A stretch of DNA of 64,000 nt from Parvibaculaceae bacterium (GCA_019636015.1 JAHBYJ010000001.1:1364001-1428000); one strand, 5' to 3'. Shown: positions 48,608 through 58,022, counted from the stretch's first letter. Notes: a model not told the origin generated them from the letters alone. Translations and numbers: made by a program.

Positions 48608-50164
48608 TCAGGCGAGAAAGCGCGCGAACACATTTTTCGTGATCTGCTCCACGAAGGGATTGCGCGCCTGAAGCCCATAGGCCCACTCCGTCGTGCCGGA
48701 ATTGAAGACTTCGCCCTTGCCGCGGCTGAAGCTCGCCATCACCGCATGGCCCCGCATCATCCGCGCGCGGTTGGCGGGCGAGTCGAAGCTCGCAAAGGCG
48801 CGCGTCAGCGGCCCCCAGGCCTCCGGCGGCACGACCCCACCATAAAGCGAGTCCGGCTCGCTGAGCGTCGCAGGCGCCGTCGCGATGATTTCGAGATTCT
48901 CCGGCACGCCGAGCCGCGGCACCGGGCGGGGCAGCCCGTCCTCGCCATAGGTGATCGGGCAACCGTCATTCTCGTAGCCGACAAGGCGGCATTCATCGCC
49001 GAAGACATCGCCCCAGTAAAGGTCTGTGTCCTTCAGCGTCCAGTGGTCCTCACGCCACACCGTATAGCCGCCGATGCCGCGCGCGGTGCAGAGCCCGAAG
49101 CGGTGATAGCCGCCGAAGAGAAAGGAGAGGCCGGTGAGTTGCGCTTCCGGCGCGCCCGTCCAGGGCGCGGACCAGAGGCCGGAGGTGAGATACCGCTTTG
49201 CGGGATCGGCCATATAGGGGTCTTCTTCCTCCGCCCGGCCCTTATAGGCGACGAAGGTCTTGCCGCCATCCTCGAAGCGGCACTGCCAGTAGCAGGTATT
49301 GCCCGAAAGGATGATCGCCTTGCCGCCCGCATCGACGAAGCGTTCCGCTTCCTCGCGCTCGCCCCGCGTCCAGTATTCGCTGTGGCCGACGAAAAGCGCG
49401 GCCTTGTAGCCATCGAGTGCGTTGCGCTCGGCTTCGAGGTCGTAGTCGGTGAGATAGTCGAGTTCGATTCCGTTCTCCTCCGCCCAGTGGACGAAGGCAT
49501 GTTCCCATTTGTCGGTGAAGCCGGCCGGGCAATCCCAGCCATTGCCGCCGGCCTTCGCTTCATGGGCGACTTCGCCCGCCTGCGCCCGCTCTCGAAAGCC
49601 GCGCCGCTTTTCATTCACGATCCTGTGGCGCGGCGATACGGGCTGCATCAGCCCTGCCGAGAAGGGCCGCTCAAGCGAAAGCCGCGCCGCGACCACATGC
49701 TCCGCCGGATCTGCAGGCACGGGGGCAGGGTGGGGCCCGCCCACCCAGGCATAGGTGTTCGCGCCGCCCCATGAATTATAGGCGTGATAGGTATTGGTCG
49801 AGAGCACGAGAACGGCCTTCGCGGCAGGCTTCGCCGCTTTCACGCAGAGCATGTGGCGGGCCGCTGCGCCATCCGCCGCCTTGAGCAGGATTTCGTAATA
49901 ACCGCTCTTCCAGTCGCCGGTGGTGATGCGATGCGTCTCCGGCCAGCCGCATCCATGGATATGCGCATTGACCGGCACATCGTGTTGCCGGGTCTCGATG
50001 CCGCTTTCGCTGAACACCACCTCGCGCTTTGCCCCAAGCCGCGCGATCTCGATATCGCACGTGCCGCCCGTCGCCGAGATGTGAAGCGCAACACTCTCGC
50101 CCGGCCGCGCGCTCAGCCGGTCCGAGTAACACCAGATCCACTCGCTCAACAGCCCGCCCTCCAA
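48608..50164 (-). CDS. N,N-dimethylformamidase large-subunit-like protein
   Basis: A 518-residue protein resembling the catalytic large subunit of N,N-dimethylformamidase. Recognisable blocks are VLVLSTNTYHAYNSWGGANTYAW, a DYDLEAERNALDGYKAALFVGHSEYWTRGEREEAERFVDAGGKAIILSGNTCYW block and TDLYWGDVFGDECRLVGYENDGCPI. The Tyr and Glu residues in the GHSEYW and EYWTRGE parts could bind the mononuclear iron of that family. No adjacent small (alpha) subunit gene is seen. The TTG start at 50164 has GAGGAA at 9 bases; a TTG at 50149 with GGAGGG is an alternative. The molybdate operon lies downstream with a 54 bp gap. Confidence 0.75.
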   Translation of the reverse strand: MEGGLLSEWIWCYSDRLSARPGESVALHISATGGTCDIEIARLGAKREVVFSESGIETRQHDVPVNAHIHGCGWPETHRITTGDWKSGYYEILLKAADGAAARHMLCVKAAKPAAKAVLVLSTNTYHAYNSWGGANTYAWVGGPHPAPVPADPAEHVVAARLSLERPFSAGLMQPVSPRHRIVNEKRRGFRERAQAGEVAHEAKAGGNGWDCPAGFTDKWEHAFVHWAEENGIELDYLTDYDLEAERNALDGYKAALFVGHSEYWTRGEREEAERFVDAGGKAIILSGNTCYWQCRFEDGGKTFVAYKGRAEEEDPYMADPAKRYLTSGLWSAPWTGAPEAQLTGLSFLFGGYHRFGLCTARGIGGYTVWREDHWTLKDTDLYWGDVFGDECRLVGYENDGCPITYGEDGLPRPVPRLGVPENLEIIATAPATLSEPDSLYGGVVPPEAWGPLTRAFASFDSPANRARMMRGHAVMASFSRGKGEVFNSGTTEWAYGLQARNPFVEQITKNVFARFLA

Positions 50165-50216
50165 ATATGAATGTTCCTCATATTAGAGCGTCAGGACGGC
50201 GGGAGTGCAACAGGTC

Positions 50217-52316
50217 TCAGGCTTTTTCCGTCACGGCGAGCGCGAAGGCATAGACGCGGGCGACTTCCTTCAGCCGCTCGAAGCGGCCGGACGCGCCGCC
50301 ATGCCCTGCATCCATATTGATATGGAGCATCGTGATGCCGTCATTCGCACGCGCCTCGCGGAGCTTCGCCACCCATTTCGCGGGCTCCCAATAGGTCACG
50401 CGCGGATCGGTGAGGCCGCCCAGGGCGAAGATATGCGGATAGGTCTGCGGCCGCACATTGTCGTAAGGCGAATAGGAGGCCATGTACTCATAGGCTTCCT
50501 TGCTCTCGATCGGGTTGCCCCATTCGTTCCACTCGGGCGGCGTCAGCGGGAGCGAGGCATCGAGGATCGTCGCCAGCACATCGACGAACGGCACTTCCGC
50601 AATGATGCCCTTGAAGAGGTCGGGCGCCATGTTGGCGACGGCGCCCATCAGCATCCCGCCCGCGCTGCCGCCCTGCGCCACGATGTTCCCGCGCGAGGTG
50701 AAGCCCTGCTTGGCGAGATATTCGCCAGCCGCGATGAAGTCGGTGAAGGTATTGCGCTTCCTCAGCCGCTTGCCGTCCGTGTACCAGCGATAGCCCTTCT
50801 CCTTGCCGCCGCGAATATGCGCGATTGCATAGACGAAGCCGCGATCGACAAGCGAAAGACAGGTCGTCGAAAAGGAAGCGGGAATGCTGATGCCGTAGGA
50901 ACCGTAGCCATAGAGAAGGCAGGGCGCGCTGCCATCCATCGCGAGCCCCTTGCAGTGGACGAGCGACACCGGCACTTCCTCGCCATCCGCCGCCTTCGCG
51001 AAAATGCGGCGCGTCACATAGTCGGCAGGGTTGTGGCCCGACGGCACCTCCTGCCGCTTGCGCAGCACGCGGTCGCGGGTTTCGAGATCGTAGTCGTAAA
51101 CTTCTGCCGGCGTCGTCATCGAGCTGTAGGAAAAGCGCATCCGCGCCGTGACATATTCGTAGCCCGCACCCATGTTGAGGTCATAGGCTTCCTCGGCAAA
51201 GGCGATCTCGTGTTCCGCGCCATCGGCAAGACGCCGCACGACGATGCGCGGCAATCCGCCCTGCCGTTCGAGCCGCACATGATGGTCGCGAAAGGCGACA
51301 TGATTGAGGATCAGTGTGCCAGGTCGATGCAGAACGACATCGCGCCAGTTCTCGCGCCCCGGCGCGTCCTCCGGCGCCTCAACGATCCGAAAGTCTTCCG
51401 CGCCGTCGGCATTGGTGAGAATGAGGAAACGGTTGCGCGGCGCGTCATGGTCGAGATCGTATTCGACGCCTTCCTCGCGCGGCGCGACGAGCCGCGGCGG
51501 CGTTTCAGGCGCATCGGCAGGGATCAGCCAGCATTCGCTCGTCTGGTGGTCATGGCTTGAAATGACCAGCCACTTGCCGCTCTGCACCTTGCCGACGCCG
51601 ACGAAGAAACCGTCGTCCTTTTCCTCATAGACGAGCTTGTCGTCCGAGGCGGGCGTGCCGACGACGTGATGGAAAACCTTCAGCGGGCGGTGTTCGTCAT
51701 CGACCTGCGTATAGAGAAAGCTCTTGCCCGAAGCGTCCCAGGCAATACCGGGCGAGGTGTCCGGCACCTCGTCGGCTAGATCCTTCCCCGTATCGAGGTC
51801 GCGGATGCGGACGGAGAAATATTCCGAACCCTTGCGGTCCGCCGACCATGCAAGCAGCCGGTGGTCCGGCGAATGGTCGACATCGCCGATCTTGAAATAG
51901 GCCTCGCCCTCGGCCTCCTTGTTCGCGTCGAGAAGCACCGCTTCGCCGCTTTCCGCGTCGCGCGGGCGACGGCAGAAGAGCGGGTGCTGCGCACCTTCGA
52001 GAAAGCGCGTGAAATAGGCGAAGGGCCCGTCGGGTGAGGGCACCGAGCTGTCGTCTTCCTTGATGCGCCCCTTCATTTCCTTGAAGAGCGTCTCGCGGAG
52101 GCCGGCAAGCGGCCCGAGCGCAATTTCCGTATAGGCATTCTCGGCATCGAGATAGGCACGGATGTCCTTGTCGAGCGCATCCGGATTGCGCATCACTTCG
52201 CGCCAGTTCGCGTCGCGCAGCCAGGCGTAATCGTCCACGCGCGTGATGCCGTGATGCGTGTCCAGCTGCGGCCTCTTTTCGGCGCGCGGCGCGGAAGCGG
52301 GGGGTGTCAGTTTCAT
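50217..52316 (-). CDS. ptrB: Oligopeptidase B (S9 prolyl oligopeptidase family)
   Basis: A 699-residue serine peptidase cleaving after Arg/Lys in small peptides. A seven-bladed propeller (about residues 80-410) caps the catalytic domain. The nucleophile is Ser551 in AQGGSAGGMLMG, the acid is probably the Asp in LTDPRV, and His672 is in NMDAGHGG. Blocks such as YGSYGIS and RGGKEKGYRWYTDGKR are typical of oligopeptidase B. There is no signal peptide, so it is cytoplasmic. MsrB starts the next gene upstream on the same strand with a 12 bp gap, so they may be co-transcribed. Confidence 0.9.
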   Translation of the reverse strand: MKLTPPASAPRAEKRPQLDTHHGITRVDDYAWLRDANWREVMRNPDALDKDIRAYLDAENAYTEIALGPLAGLRETLFKEMKGRIKEDDSSVPSPDGPFAYFTRFLEGAQHPLFCRRPRDAESGEAVLLDANKEAEGEAYFKIGDVDHSPDHRLLAWSADRKGSEYFSVRIRDLDTGKDLADEVPDTSPGIAWDASGKSFLYTQVDDEHRPLKVFHHVVGTPASDDKLVYEEKDDGFFVGVGKVQSGKWLVISSHDHQTSECWLIPADAPETPPRLVAPREEGVEYDLDHDAPRNRFLILTNADGAEDFRIVEAPEDAPGRENWRDVVLHRPGTLILNHVAFRDHHVRLERQGGLPRIVVRRLADGAEHEIAFAEEAYDLNMGAGYEYVTARMRFSYSSMTTPAEVYDYDLETRDRVLRKRQEVPSGHNPADYVTRRIFAKAADGEEVPVSLVHCKGLAMDGSAPCLLYGYGSYGISIPASFSTTCLSLVDRGFVYAIAHIRGGKEKGYRWYTDGKRLRKRNTFTDFIAAGEYLAKQGFTSRGNIVAQGGSAGGMLMGAVANMAPDLFKGIIAEVPFVDVLATILDASLPLTPPEWNEWGNPIESKEAYEYMASYSPYDNVRPQTYPHIFALGGLTDPRVTYWEPAKWVAKLREARANDGITMLHINMDAGHGGASGRFERLKEVARVYAFALAVTEKA

Positions 52317-52328
52317 GGGGCGGTCGGC

Positions 52329-52733
52329 TCAGTCTGCGTCGGGCTTGAAGTCGAGCGCATGGCCATTGGTGCAGTAGCGCAAGCCCGTCGGCTTCGGCCC
52401 GTCCGGGAAGACATGCCCGAGATGCGCGTCGCACTTCGCGCAGAGAATTTCGATGCGCCGCATACCGTGGCTCAGATCTTCCTTCGTGGCGATGGCGCCG
52501 GGCTTGATCGCATCGAAAAAGCTCGGCCAGCCCGAGCCGCTTTCATATTTCGTGTCGGAGCGGAAAAGCTCCGAGCCGCAACAGACGCAGACGAACGTGC
52601 CCTCGCGCTTCTCGTCGAGCCAGGGACCGCTGAAGGGCCGCTCCGTCGCCGAGCAGCGCGTGATCGCATATTGCTCAGGCGTCAGGTTGCCGCGCCACTC
52701 GCTGTCGTCCTTCACGATCTTGTCGTCGGCCAT
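52329..52733 (-). CDS. msrB: Peptide methionine (R)-S-oxide reductase MsrB
   Basis: A 134-residue repair enzyme that reduces methionine-R-sulfoxide in proteins. Two CxxC zinc clusters are visible: Cys49/Cys52 in [11 protein letters not shown] and Cys98/Cys101 in [11 protein letters not shown]. The catalytic Cys121 is in [12 protein letters not shown]. The substrate motif [12 protein letters not shown] precedes these. ATG 52733 follows GGAAG; a longer frame to 52793 has no site. It is 12 bp upstream of oligopeptidase B on the same strand. Confidence 0.96.
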   Translation of the reverse strand: MADDKIVKDDSEWRGNLTPEQYAITRCSATERPFSGPWLDEKREGTFVCVCCGSELFRSDTKYESGSGWPSFFDAIKPGAIATKEDLSHGMRRIEILCAKCDAHLGHVFPDGPKPTGLRYCTNGHALDFKPDAD

Positions 52734-52815
52734 GTCGTCTTCCGTTTCGGTGTCCGTTGCGAAAGATATGGGAAAAGCGCGCCGCCGGGGCAAGCCGCGC
52801 GGCGCGCCCTTCGCC

Positions 52816-53268
52816 TTATTCGAAGATCAAGCTGATCGTCTCGGCGATCATGGCCGGCCGCTCCTGGCCCTCGATCTCCATGGTCACTTCATTGATGACC
52901 TGCGTGCCGCCGGCCTTCGGCGTCGCATCCTTCAGCTTCACGCGGCAGCGCACGCGGCTGCCCACCGGCACCATGTTGGTGAAGCGCACCGAATTCGAGC
53001 CGTAGTTGATGCCGCGCGTCGCGCTCTTCACGCCGCTGATCTTGCCCATGAGATAGGGCAGCAGCGACAGCGTGAGATAGCCATGGGCGATGGTGCCCAT
53101 GCCGAGCTCCTTCTTGGTGCGCTCGGGGTCGATATGAATCCACTGATGGTCGCCCGTCGCATCGGCAAACTTGTTGACGCGGTCCTGGTCGATCAGGACC
53201 CACTCGCTGACGCCGATTTCCTTGCCCTTTTCGGCAACATAGTCGGCAACCGTATCGAATACGCGCAT
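52816..53268 (-). CDS. MaoC family dehydratase/hydratase
   Basis: The 150-residue hotdog-fold protein has the MaoC hydratase-2 motif: the catalytic Asp/His pair in [37 protein letters not shown]. This acts on (R)-3-hydroxyacyl-CoA or enoyl-CoA. The start at 53268 follows GGGGAGA; the longer frame upstream has no site. It is 82 bp upstream of msrB on the same strand but may be transcribed separately. Related single-domain MaoC proteins link beta-oxidation to polyhydroxyalkanoate synthesis or to CoA-ester metabolism. Confidence 0.9.
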   Translation of the reverse strand: MRVFDTVADYVAEKGKEIGVSEWVLIDQDRVNKFADATGDHQWIHIDPERTKKELGMGTIAHGYLTLSLLPYLMGKISGVKSATRGINYGSNSVRFTNMVPVGSRVRCRVKLKDATPKAGGTQVINEVTMEIEGQERPAMIAETISLIFE

Positions 53269-53380
53269 TCGGCTCTCCCCTTGGGTGATTGTCGTCTGGT
53301 CCGGCCCCGTGGGAGCCTGTTCGGACGGCAAGGTAGCGGGCGACAGGGCGCCCGCCAAGCCCGGATAGAGCCCAGGGCCC

Positions 53381-53872
53381 TCAGCGCGAAAGACGGATGC
53401 GCACCCGGCGGTCTTCCTCCGAGTCCCAGGTGAGCGTCTGCTCCAGCCAGCCCCAGGCCTCGCCCTCGGCCACGATGGCGATCTTGGAGCGCGGCCAGCC
53501 TGCGGCCACGAACTCATCCGCCACATTCTGCGCCCGCTTGTGCGAGAGGCGGATATTGCCCTGCTGGTCGCCGATCTTGCTCGCCTTGCCGAAAAGGCAG
53601 ATCTGCCCGGCCTTCTGGCCCTCCGCGAGCTTCACGATGCGCTTGAAGTCGCTCTTGTATTTCGGGTCTACCCGGCTCGAATTGGTCTCGAAATAGACAT
53701 AGTAGTTCCGGTCGAAGACCTTGTTCGACTTGCCGAGATTGCGGCACTGATGGCCCTGCATATGGACTTCGGAGGTCTGGGCGAGCACCGCTTCGCCGCC
53801 CGCAAGGACCGCGAGGCCCATGCCCGCCGCCGCGACAAACGCCCATTTCAGGCCGCGCATCTTCCCGCCCAT
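53381..53872 (-). CDS. OmpA-like C-terminal domain protein with signal peptide
   Basis: A 163-residue exported protein. A signal segment ends near GEAVLAQTS, and the rest is a compact OmpA/MotB-like peptidoglycan-binding domain. Blocks are VYFETNSSRVDPKYKSDFKRIVKLA, ICLFGKASKIGDQQGNIRLSHKRAQNVADEFVAAGWPRSKIAIVAEGEAWGW and SEEDRRVRIRLSR. The order (GKASKIGD, LSHKRAQ, EEDRRVRI) matches OmpA-family peptidoglycan contacts. There is no lipobox, so it is probably a soluble periplasmic peptidoglycan-binding protein. ATG 53872 follows GGAGG; ATG 53860 is an alternative. Confidence 0.8.
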   Translation of the reverse strand: MGGKMRGLKWAFVAAAGMGLAVLAGGEAVLAQTSEVHMQGHQCRNLGKSNKVFDRNYYVYFETNSSRVDPKYKSDFKRIVKLAEGQKAGQICLFGKASKIGDQQGNIRLSHKRAQNVADEFVAAGWPRSKIAIVAEGEAWGWLEQTLTWDSEEDRRVRIRLSR

Positions 53873-53995
53873 CTCAGCCTCCATTGTGTGAATCACCCTA
53901 ATTTAACACAGCGAACGCACCGGGGCCGGGAATTCCGGTGCAAAACGAAACGGGCGCCCCGTGGGACGCCCGCTCTCTCGCCGCATGGATCGTCC

Positions 53996-55561
53996 TCAGA
54001 CGATCTTGCTGTCCTTGTTGCCCCAGTAGCGGTCGCGGATGAGGCGCTTGTAGAGCTTGCCGGTCGGATGGCGCGGCAGTTCCTCCTCGAAGTCGATCGA
54101 GCGCGGGCATTTGATGGCCGAGAGCTGGCTCTTGCAGAACTCCATCAGCTCCGCCTCGAGCGCCGGGCCAGCATCGGCCCAGTTCGCGGGCTGCACCACC
54201 GCCTTCACTTCCTCGCCGAAATCCTCGTTCGGCACACCGATCACCGCGACGTCGGCAACCGCCGGATGCATCACGAGAATATTCTCGGCTTCCTGCGGAT
54301 AGATGTTCACGCCGCCCGAAATGATCATGAAGGCCTTGCGGTCGGTGAGGTAGAGATAGCCGTCTTCGTCCACCTTGCCGATATCGCCGAGCGTCGACCA
54401 ATGCTTGTGCTTCGGGTGACGGCTTTCCTGCGTCTTTTTCGGGTCGTTGTAATACTGGAACTGCGGCGCGTTCGGGTCTTCCGCTTCGAAATAGATCGTG
54501 CCCGCTTCGCCGACGGGAAGTTCGTTGCCTTCCTCGTCGCAGATATGGAGCTTGCCGAGCAGCGGCTTGCCGACAGAGCCCTTGTGCTGGAGCCACTCTT
54601 CCGAATTGAGCGCGCAGAAGCCGTTGCCTTCCGAGCCCGCGTAATATTCGAAGATCACCGGGCCCCACCACTCGATCATCTGCTCCTTCACGGGGATAGG
54701 GCAGGGCGCGGCGGCATGGATCGCCACCTTGAGCGACGACACGTCGTATTTCTTGCGCACGTCTTCCGGCATTTTCAGCATGCGCACGAACATGGTCGGC
54801 ACCCACTGGCTATGCGTGATCTTGTGCTTCTCGATGGCTTTCAGCGCCTCTTCGGGATCGAAATGCTCCATCACGATCACCGTGCCGCCGAGCCGGTTCA
54901 CCGTCATGCAATAGCGCAGGGGCGCCGCATGATAGAGCGGCGCGGGCGAGAGATAGCGCATGTTCTCGTCCATGCCGTAGAGGAACTGCGCCAGCATGGT
55001 CAGGCTCGCCACTTCGTCGATGGCGCCGCCCGACAGCGGAATGCGGATGCCTTTCGGCCGGCCCGTCGTGCCCGACGAATAGAGCATGTCCATGCCCGCC
55101 GTCTCGTCGGCGATACGCGTTTTCGGCATCGCGTCGCGCGCCGCCTCGTAGTCTTCATAGCCCTCGACGCTGCCGCCGATGGCGAACTTGCGCTGAACGC
55201 CCGGCAGGTGATTGCCGGTAATGAGTTCGCGCGCCGTCTTTTCCAGCGCCTTCGAAGTGAAGAACATCTTCGCCCCGCAATCGGCGGCGATATATTCGAT
55301 TTCGCCTGCCGTCAGCCGCGACGAGATGCAGGTGAAGTAGAGGCCGGAACGCTGCGCCGCCCAGCAGATTTCGAAATAGCGCGCATTGTTCTCCATGAAG
55401 ATGGCGATCGCATCGCCCGGCTTCAGGCCGCCCTTGCGGAAAAGCTGCGCCACCTGGTTCGAGCGCTCGTCGAGTTCCTTGTAGCTCACGGTCTCGCCCG
55501 TGCCGGCCATGATATAGGCCGGCTTGTCGGGGTTGGTCTGCGCATGTGTGGAAGGATGCAT
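53996..55561 (-). CDS. AMP-forming acyl-CoA synthetase (third copy)
   Basis: A 521-residue adenylating enzyme, the paralog of the one at 8077-9627. The P-loop is DMLYSSGTTGRPKGIRI (near residue 165). A5 is FEYYAGSEGNGFCA, A7/A8 are TLGDIGKVDEDGYLYLTDRKAFMIISGG, and the catalytic lysine is in RHPTGKLYKRL. The A5 motif is YAGSEG rather than YGGTET, so the acid pocket differs. The start at 55561 (MHPSTHAQTNPDK) follows GGGAGA by about 9 bases. The enoyl-CoA hydratase gene is divergent across a 247 bp gap that holds a symmetric repeat, suggesting shared control. Confidence 0.92.
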   Translation of the reverse strand: MHPSTHAQTNPDKPAYIMAGTGETVSYKELDERSNQVAQLFRKGGLKPGDAIAIFMENNARYFEICWAAQRSGLYFTCISSRLTAGEIEYIAADCGAKMFFTSKALEKTARELITGNHLPGVQRKFAIGGSVEGYEDYEAARDAMPKTRIADETAGMDMLYSSGTTGRPKGIRIPLSGGAIDEVASLTMLAQFLYGMDENMRYLSPAPLYHAAPLRYCMTVNRLGGTVIVMEHFDPEEALKAIEKHKITHSQWVPTMFVRMLKMPEDVRKKYDVSSLKVAIHAAAPCPIPVKEQMIEWWGPVIFEYYAGSEGNGFCALNSEEWLQHKGSVGKPLLGKLHICDEEGNELPVGEAGTIYFEAEDPNAPQFQYYNDPKKTQESRHPKHKHWSTLGDIGKVDEDGYLYLTDRKAFMIISGGVNIYPQEAENILVMHPAVADVAVIGVPNEDFGEEVKAVVQPANWADAGPALEAELMEFCKSQLSAIKCPRSIDFEEELPRHPTGKLYKRLIRDRYWGNKDSKIV

Positions 55562-55591
55562 GTCTGGTCGTCTCCCGGCATCGAACTGAAA

Positions 55592-55611
55592 GGCGGAGCC
55601 TGCGCTCCGCC
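55592..55611. promoter_or_regulatory. Leader hairpin in the acyl-CoA synthetase / enoyl-CoA hydratase gap
   Basis: GGCGGAG and CTCCGCC pair around six bases, 31 bases before the acyl-CoA synthetase start. It may form in the leader of that gene; no clear terminator run follows. Confidence 0.35.
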
Positions 55612-55702
55612 CGGATTTCGCTTTTTTGCGAGTCCATTGTTATATCTGGGCCCGGGATTTTTCGGGCCGGTTGGCGCAAAGACACCGCAAGATGACGCTA
55701 AG

Positions 55703-55735
55703 GTCAACTTACTTTGGCGGCGCGGGAAAGTTGAC
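55703..55735. promoter_or_regulatory. Inverted repeat, candidate operator for the divergent lipid genes
   Basis: GTCAACTT (55703-55710) and AAGTTGAC (55728-55735) are exact inverse copies 17 bases apart. They lie near the middle of the 247 bp gap between the acyl-CoA synthetase (-) and enoyl-CoA hydratase (+). The layout suits a dimeric regulator, but the binding protein is unknown. Confidence 0.5.
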
Positions 55736-55808
55736 GCAGCGGCAAAGCGTGAGGCCCGGCAAAGAGGCACAAGAATTCAGGCAAATGCCATCAACAGGGA
55801 GAAAACGA

Positions 55809-56714
55809 ATGGCCTATGAGACGATCAAATACGAGGTGAAGGACAATATCCTCACCCTCACGCTTCACCGCCCGGACAAGCTCAACGCCTTCACCGGCCA
55901 GATGATGTTCGAAATGATCGACGCCTTCGACAAGGCGGATGCGGATGACGATGTCCGCGCGATCATCGTCACGGGCGAGGGCCGCGCCTTCTGTGCCGGC
56001 GCCGATCTCTCGGCGGGCGCCAAGACTTTCGACTATGCCGAGCGCGAGGACCGGCCCGAAAAGCAGGGCACGCCGGTCAAGGCGAATGGCGAGATCGACT
56101 GGAGTCATGAAAGCGTGCGCGATGGCGGCGGCCGCCTCACGCTGCGCATCTTCGAAAGCCTGAAGCCCGTCATCGGCGCCATCAACGGCCCGGCCGTCGG
56201 CGTCGGCGTCACCATGCAGCTGCCGATGGACATCCGCCTCGCCTCGGAGAATGCGAAGTTCGGCTTCGTCTTCGCGCGCCGCGGCATCGTGCCGGAAGCC
56301 TGCTCGAGCTACTTCCTGCCCCGCGTGGTCGGTATTTCGCAGGCGCTCGAATGGACCTATACGGGCCGGGTCTTCGGTGCGGAAGAGGCGCTGAAGGGCG
56401 GTCTCGTCCGCTCGATTCACAAGCCGGACGATCTTCTCCCTGCCGCGCGCGCCATCGCCCGCGAGATTGCGGACAACACGGCCGCGGTCTCCGTCTCGCT
56501 GACGCGCCAGATGCTCTGGCGGCTTCTCGGCGCCGATCACCCGATGGAAGCGCACAAGATCGACAGCCGGGCCATCTATGCGCGCGGCGCCAGCGCCGAT
56601 GCGAAGGAAGGCGTCATGTCCTTCCTCGAAAAGCGCCCGGCGAATTATCCCTGCAAGGTCTCGAAGGACATGCCGTCCTTCTATCCCTGGTGGGAAGAGC
56701 GCAAATACAGCTGA
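55809..56714 (+). CDS. Enoyl-CoA hydratase/isomerase family protein (second copy)
   Basis: A 301-residue crotonase-fold protein. LHRPDKLNAF (near residue 20), the oxyanion block TGEGRAFCAGADLSAG (near residue 57) and INGPAVGVGVTMQLPMDIRLA (near residue 126) are as expected. It carries about 20 more residues than the first copy, including a DYAEREDRPEKQG insertion after the first oxyanion loop. The ATG at 55809 follows CAGGGAGA. The second Glu of classical hydratases is not evident at the expected place, so hydratase versus isomerase is open. The third acyl-CoA synthetase is divergent. Confidence 0.9.
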   Translation: MAYETIKYEVKDNILTLTLHRPDKLNAFTGQMMFEMIDAFDKADADDDVRAIIVTGEGRAFCAGADLSAGAKTFDYAEREDRPEKQGTPVKANGEIDWSHESVRDGGGRLTLRIFESLKPVIGAINGPAVGVGVTMQLPMDIRLASENAKFGFVFARRGIVPEACSSYFLPRVVGISQALEWTYTGRVFGAEEALKGGLVRSIHKPDDLLPAARAIAREIADNTAAVSVSLTRQMLWRLLGADHPMEAHKIDSRAIYARGASADAKEGVMSFLEKRPANYPCKVSKDMPSFYPWWEERKYS

Positions 56715-56736
56715 GGCCGAAAGCCTTTGGAATGTG

Positions 56737-56766
56737 AAAGCCTCGCCCTCAGGGCGAGGCTTTTTT
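56737..56766 (+). terminator. Terminator between enoyl-CoA hydratase and MFS genes
   Basis: A stem of AAAGCCTCGCCCT and its complement with a minimal loop, then TTTTTT. The stop codon of the minus-strand MFS gene (56749) falls inside it, so it ends the + gene and overlaps the tail of the other. Confidence 0.78.
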
Positions 56767-57990
56767 CTGTGGCGCTTCCAGCCGCCAGAGCGGCGTGAAG
56801 AAATAGATCGCCGCCCAGAGGAAAATCATCAGCCCGCAGGGCACCAGCACCGCATCGATCGGGCCTATGGCGGCGATGACGAAGCCGATCAGCACCGCAC
56901 CGATCGGCCCGCCGCCCATCGTGCCGAGATTGAAGCCCGCCAGCATCCGCGCGCGCAGCGTATCGGACGCGCTTTCCTGAACGATGGCCCGCGACTGGCT
57001 CATGGAAACGCCGGCGGCAAGCCCCCAGCCATGCGCGAGCAGAAACACGCCCCAGATCGGCGGATGGAAATGCACCAGCACCATCACCACGGAGCCCGTG
57101 CACATGGCGAGCATGATGGCGCGGCCCTGCCGCCGGATCGGTTTCAACCGCGATTGCACGAAGGACGATATGCCGATGCCGCCGAAGAACGACATGAAGA
57201 TGAAGCTGATCTCGCGCGATCCGCCCTGATAGACGTCGCGGATGAGCAGCGGGAACAGCACCATGAAGACGCCCATGAACAGGATGCCCGAAAAGAACAT
57301 CAGCAGCAGCACCGGGCGGATGCGCTCGTGCTGCCACACGGCGACGAGCCCTTCCTTCACGTCGCGCAGCGGCCGGCGGCGCGTGTCGGCGCGCGGCGAG
57401 GGCGGCGCAGGGGCAAGATGCGAAGTTGCGAAGGCCGCGAAGGCGAGAAGCGAACTCTGCAGGATGAGAAGCGGCCAGACGCCGATATATTCCGCGGGGC
57501 TCCCCAGCGCATAGCCGCCGACCTGCCCGAGAAACTGCCCGCTCATCGCAAGCGCCACGGCCCGCTGGAAATTGCCGCCGAGACTGTTCACTGCGACGCG
57601 CGACAGCATGGAGTCGCGGGCCGGCATGATGTAGCCCCCGAGCGACGACAGCGACACCGCATAGAGCAGCATGATCCAGTAGCTGATAACCCCGTTGAAC
57701 ATCAGCACCGCGAGGATCAGCGGCGGCAGCACGCCGATCATCTGCAGCCGCATCAGATGGCCGCGGAGTTCGGCCCGGTCCGCCGCGGCGCCGCCGAACA
57801 TGCCGAGCAGCAGCATGGGCAGCATCGAGAACATCTGCGCGATGCCCACGCGTTCCGAGCTTTCATGCAGCACGAAGGCGATGATCCAGGGAAAGAGTAC
57901 GCCCTGAATGCCGCCCGCGAGGAAATAGCCCCACAGGCTGGCCATGTACCAGCGATGGTCGGCGCGGTGATCGCGGACCGGCGTCGTCAT
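56749..57990 (-). CDS. Major facilitator superfamily transporter
   Basis: A 413-residue permease with about 12 helices. Segments include GYFLAGGIQGVLFPWIIAFVL, MLPMLLLGMFGGAAADRAEL with the usual intracellular-loop charges, VSLSSLGGYIMPARDSMLSRVA, VLLLMFFSGILFMGVFMVLFPLL and GPIGAVLIGFVIAAIGPIDAVLVPC. This resembles the enterobactin-exporter-like drug/metabolite proton antiporters. Substrate is unknown. A second MFS gene at 59764-61017 shares the same arrangement and an upstream motif; the monooxygenase between them may make or use the substrate. The start at 57990 (MTTPVRDHR) lacks a strong ribosome site. Confidence 0.88.
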   Translation of the reverse strand: MTTPVRDHRADHRWYMASLWGYFLAGGIQGVLFPWIIAFVLHESSERVGIAQMFSMLPMLLLGMFGGAAADRAELRGHLMRLQMIGVLPPLILAVLMFNGVISYWIMLLYAVSLSSLGGYIMPARDSMLSRVAVNSLGGNFQRAVALAMSGQFLGQVGGYALGSPAEYIGVWPLLILQSSLLAFAAFATSHLAPAPPSPRADTRRRPLRDVKEGLVAVWQHERIRPVLLLMFFSGILFMGVFMVLFPLLIRDVYQGGSREISFIFMSFFGGIGISSFVQSRLKPIRRQGRAIMLAMCTGSVVMVLVHFHPPIWGVFLLAHGWGLAAGVSMSQSRAIVQESASDTLRARMLAGFNLGTMGGGPIGAVLIGFVIAAIGPIDAVLVPCGLMIFLWAAIYFFTPLWRLEAPQKKASP

Positions 57991-58022
57991 TCACGAATCC
58001 CTGAAAGCGCAAATATTGGTTC

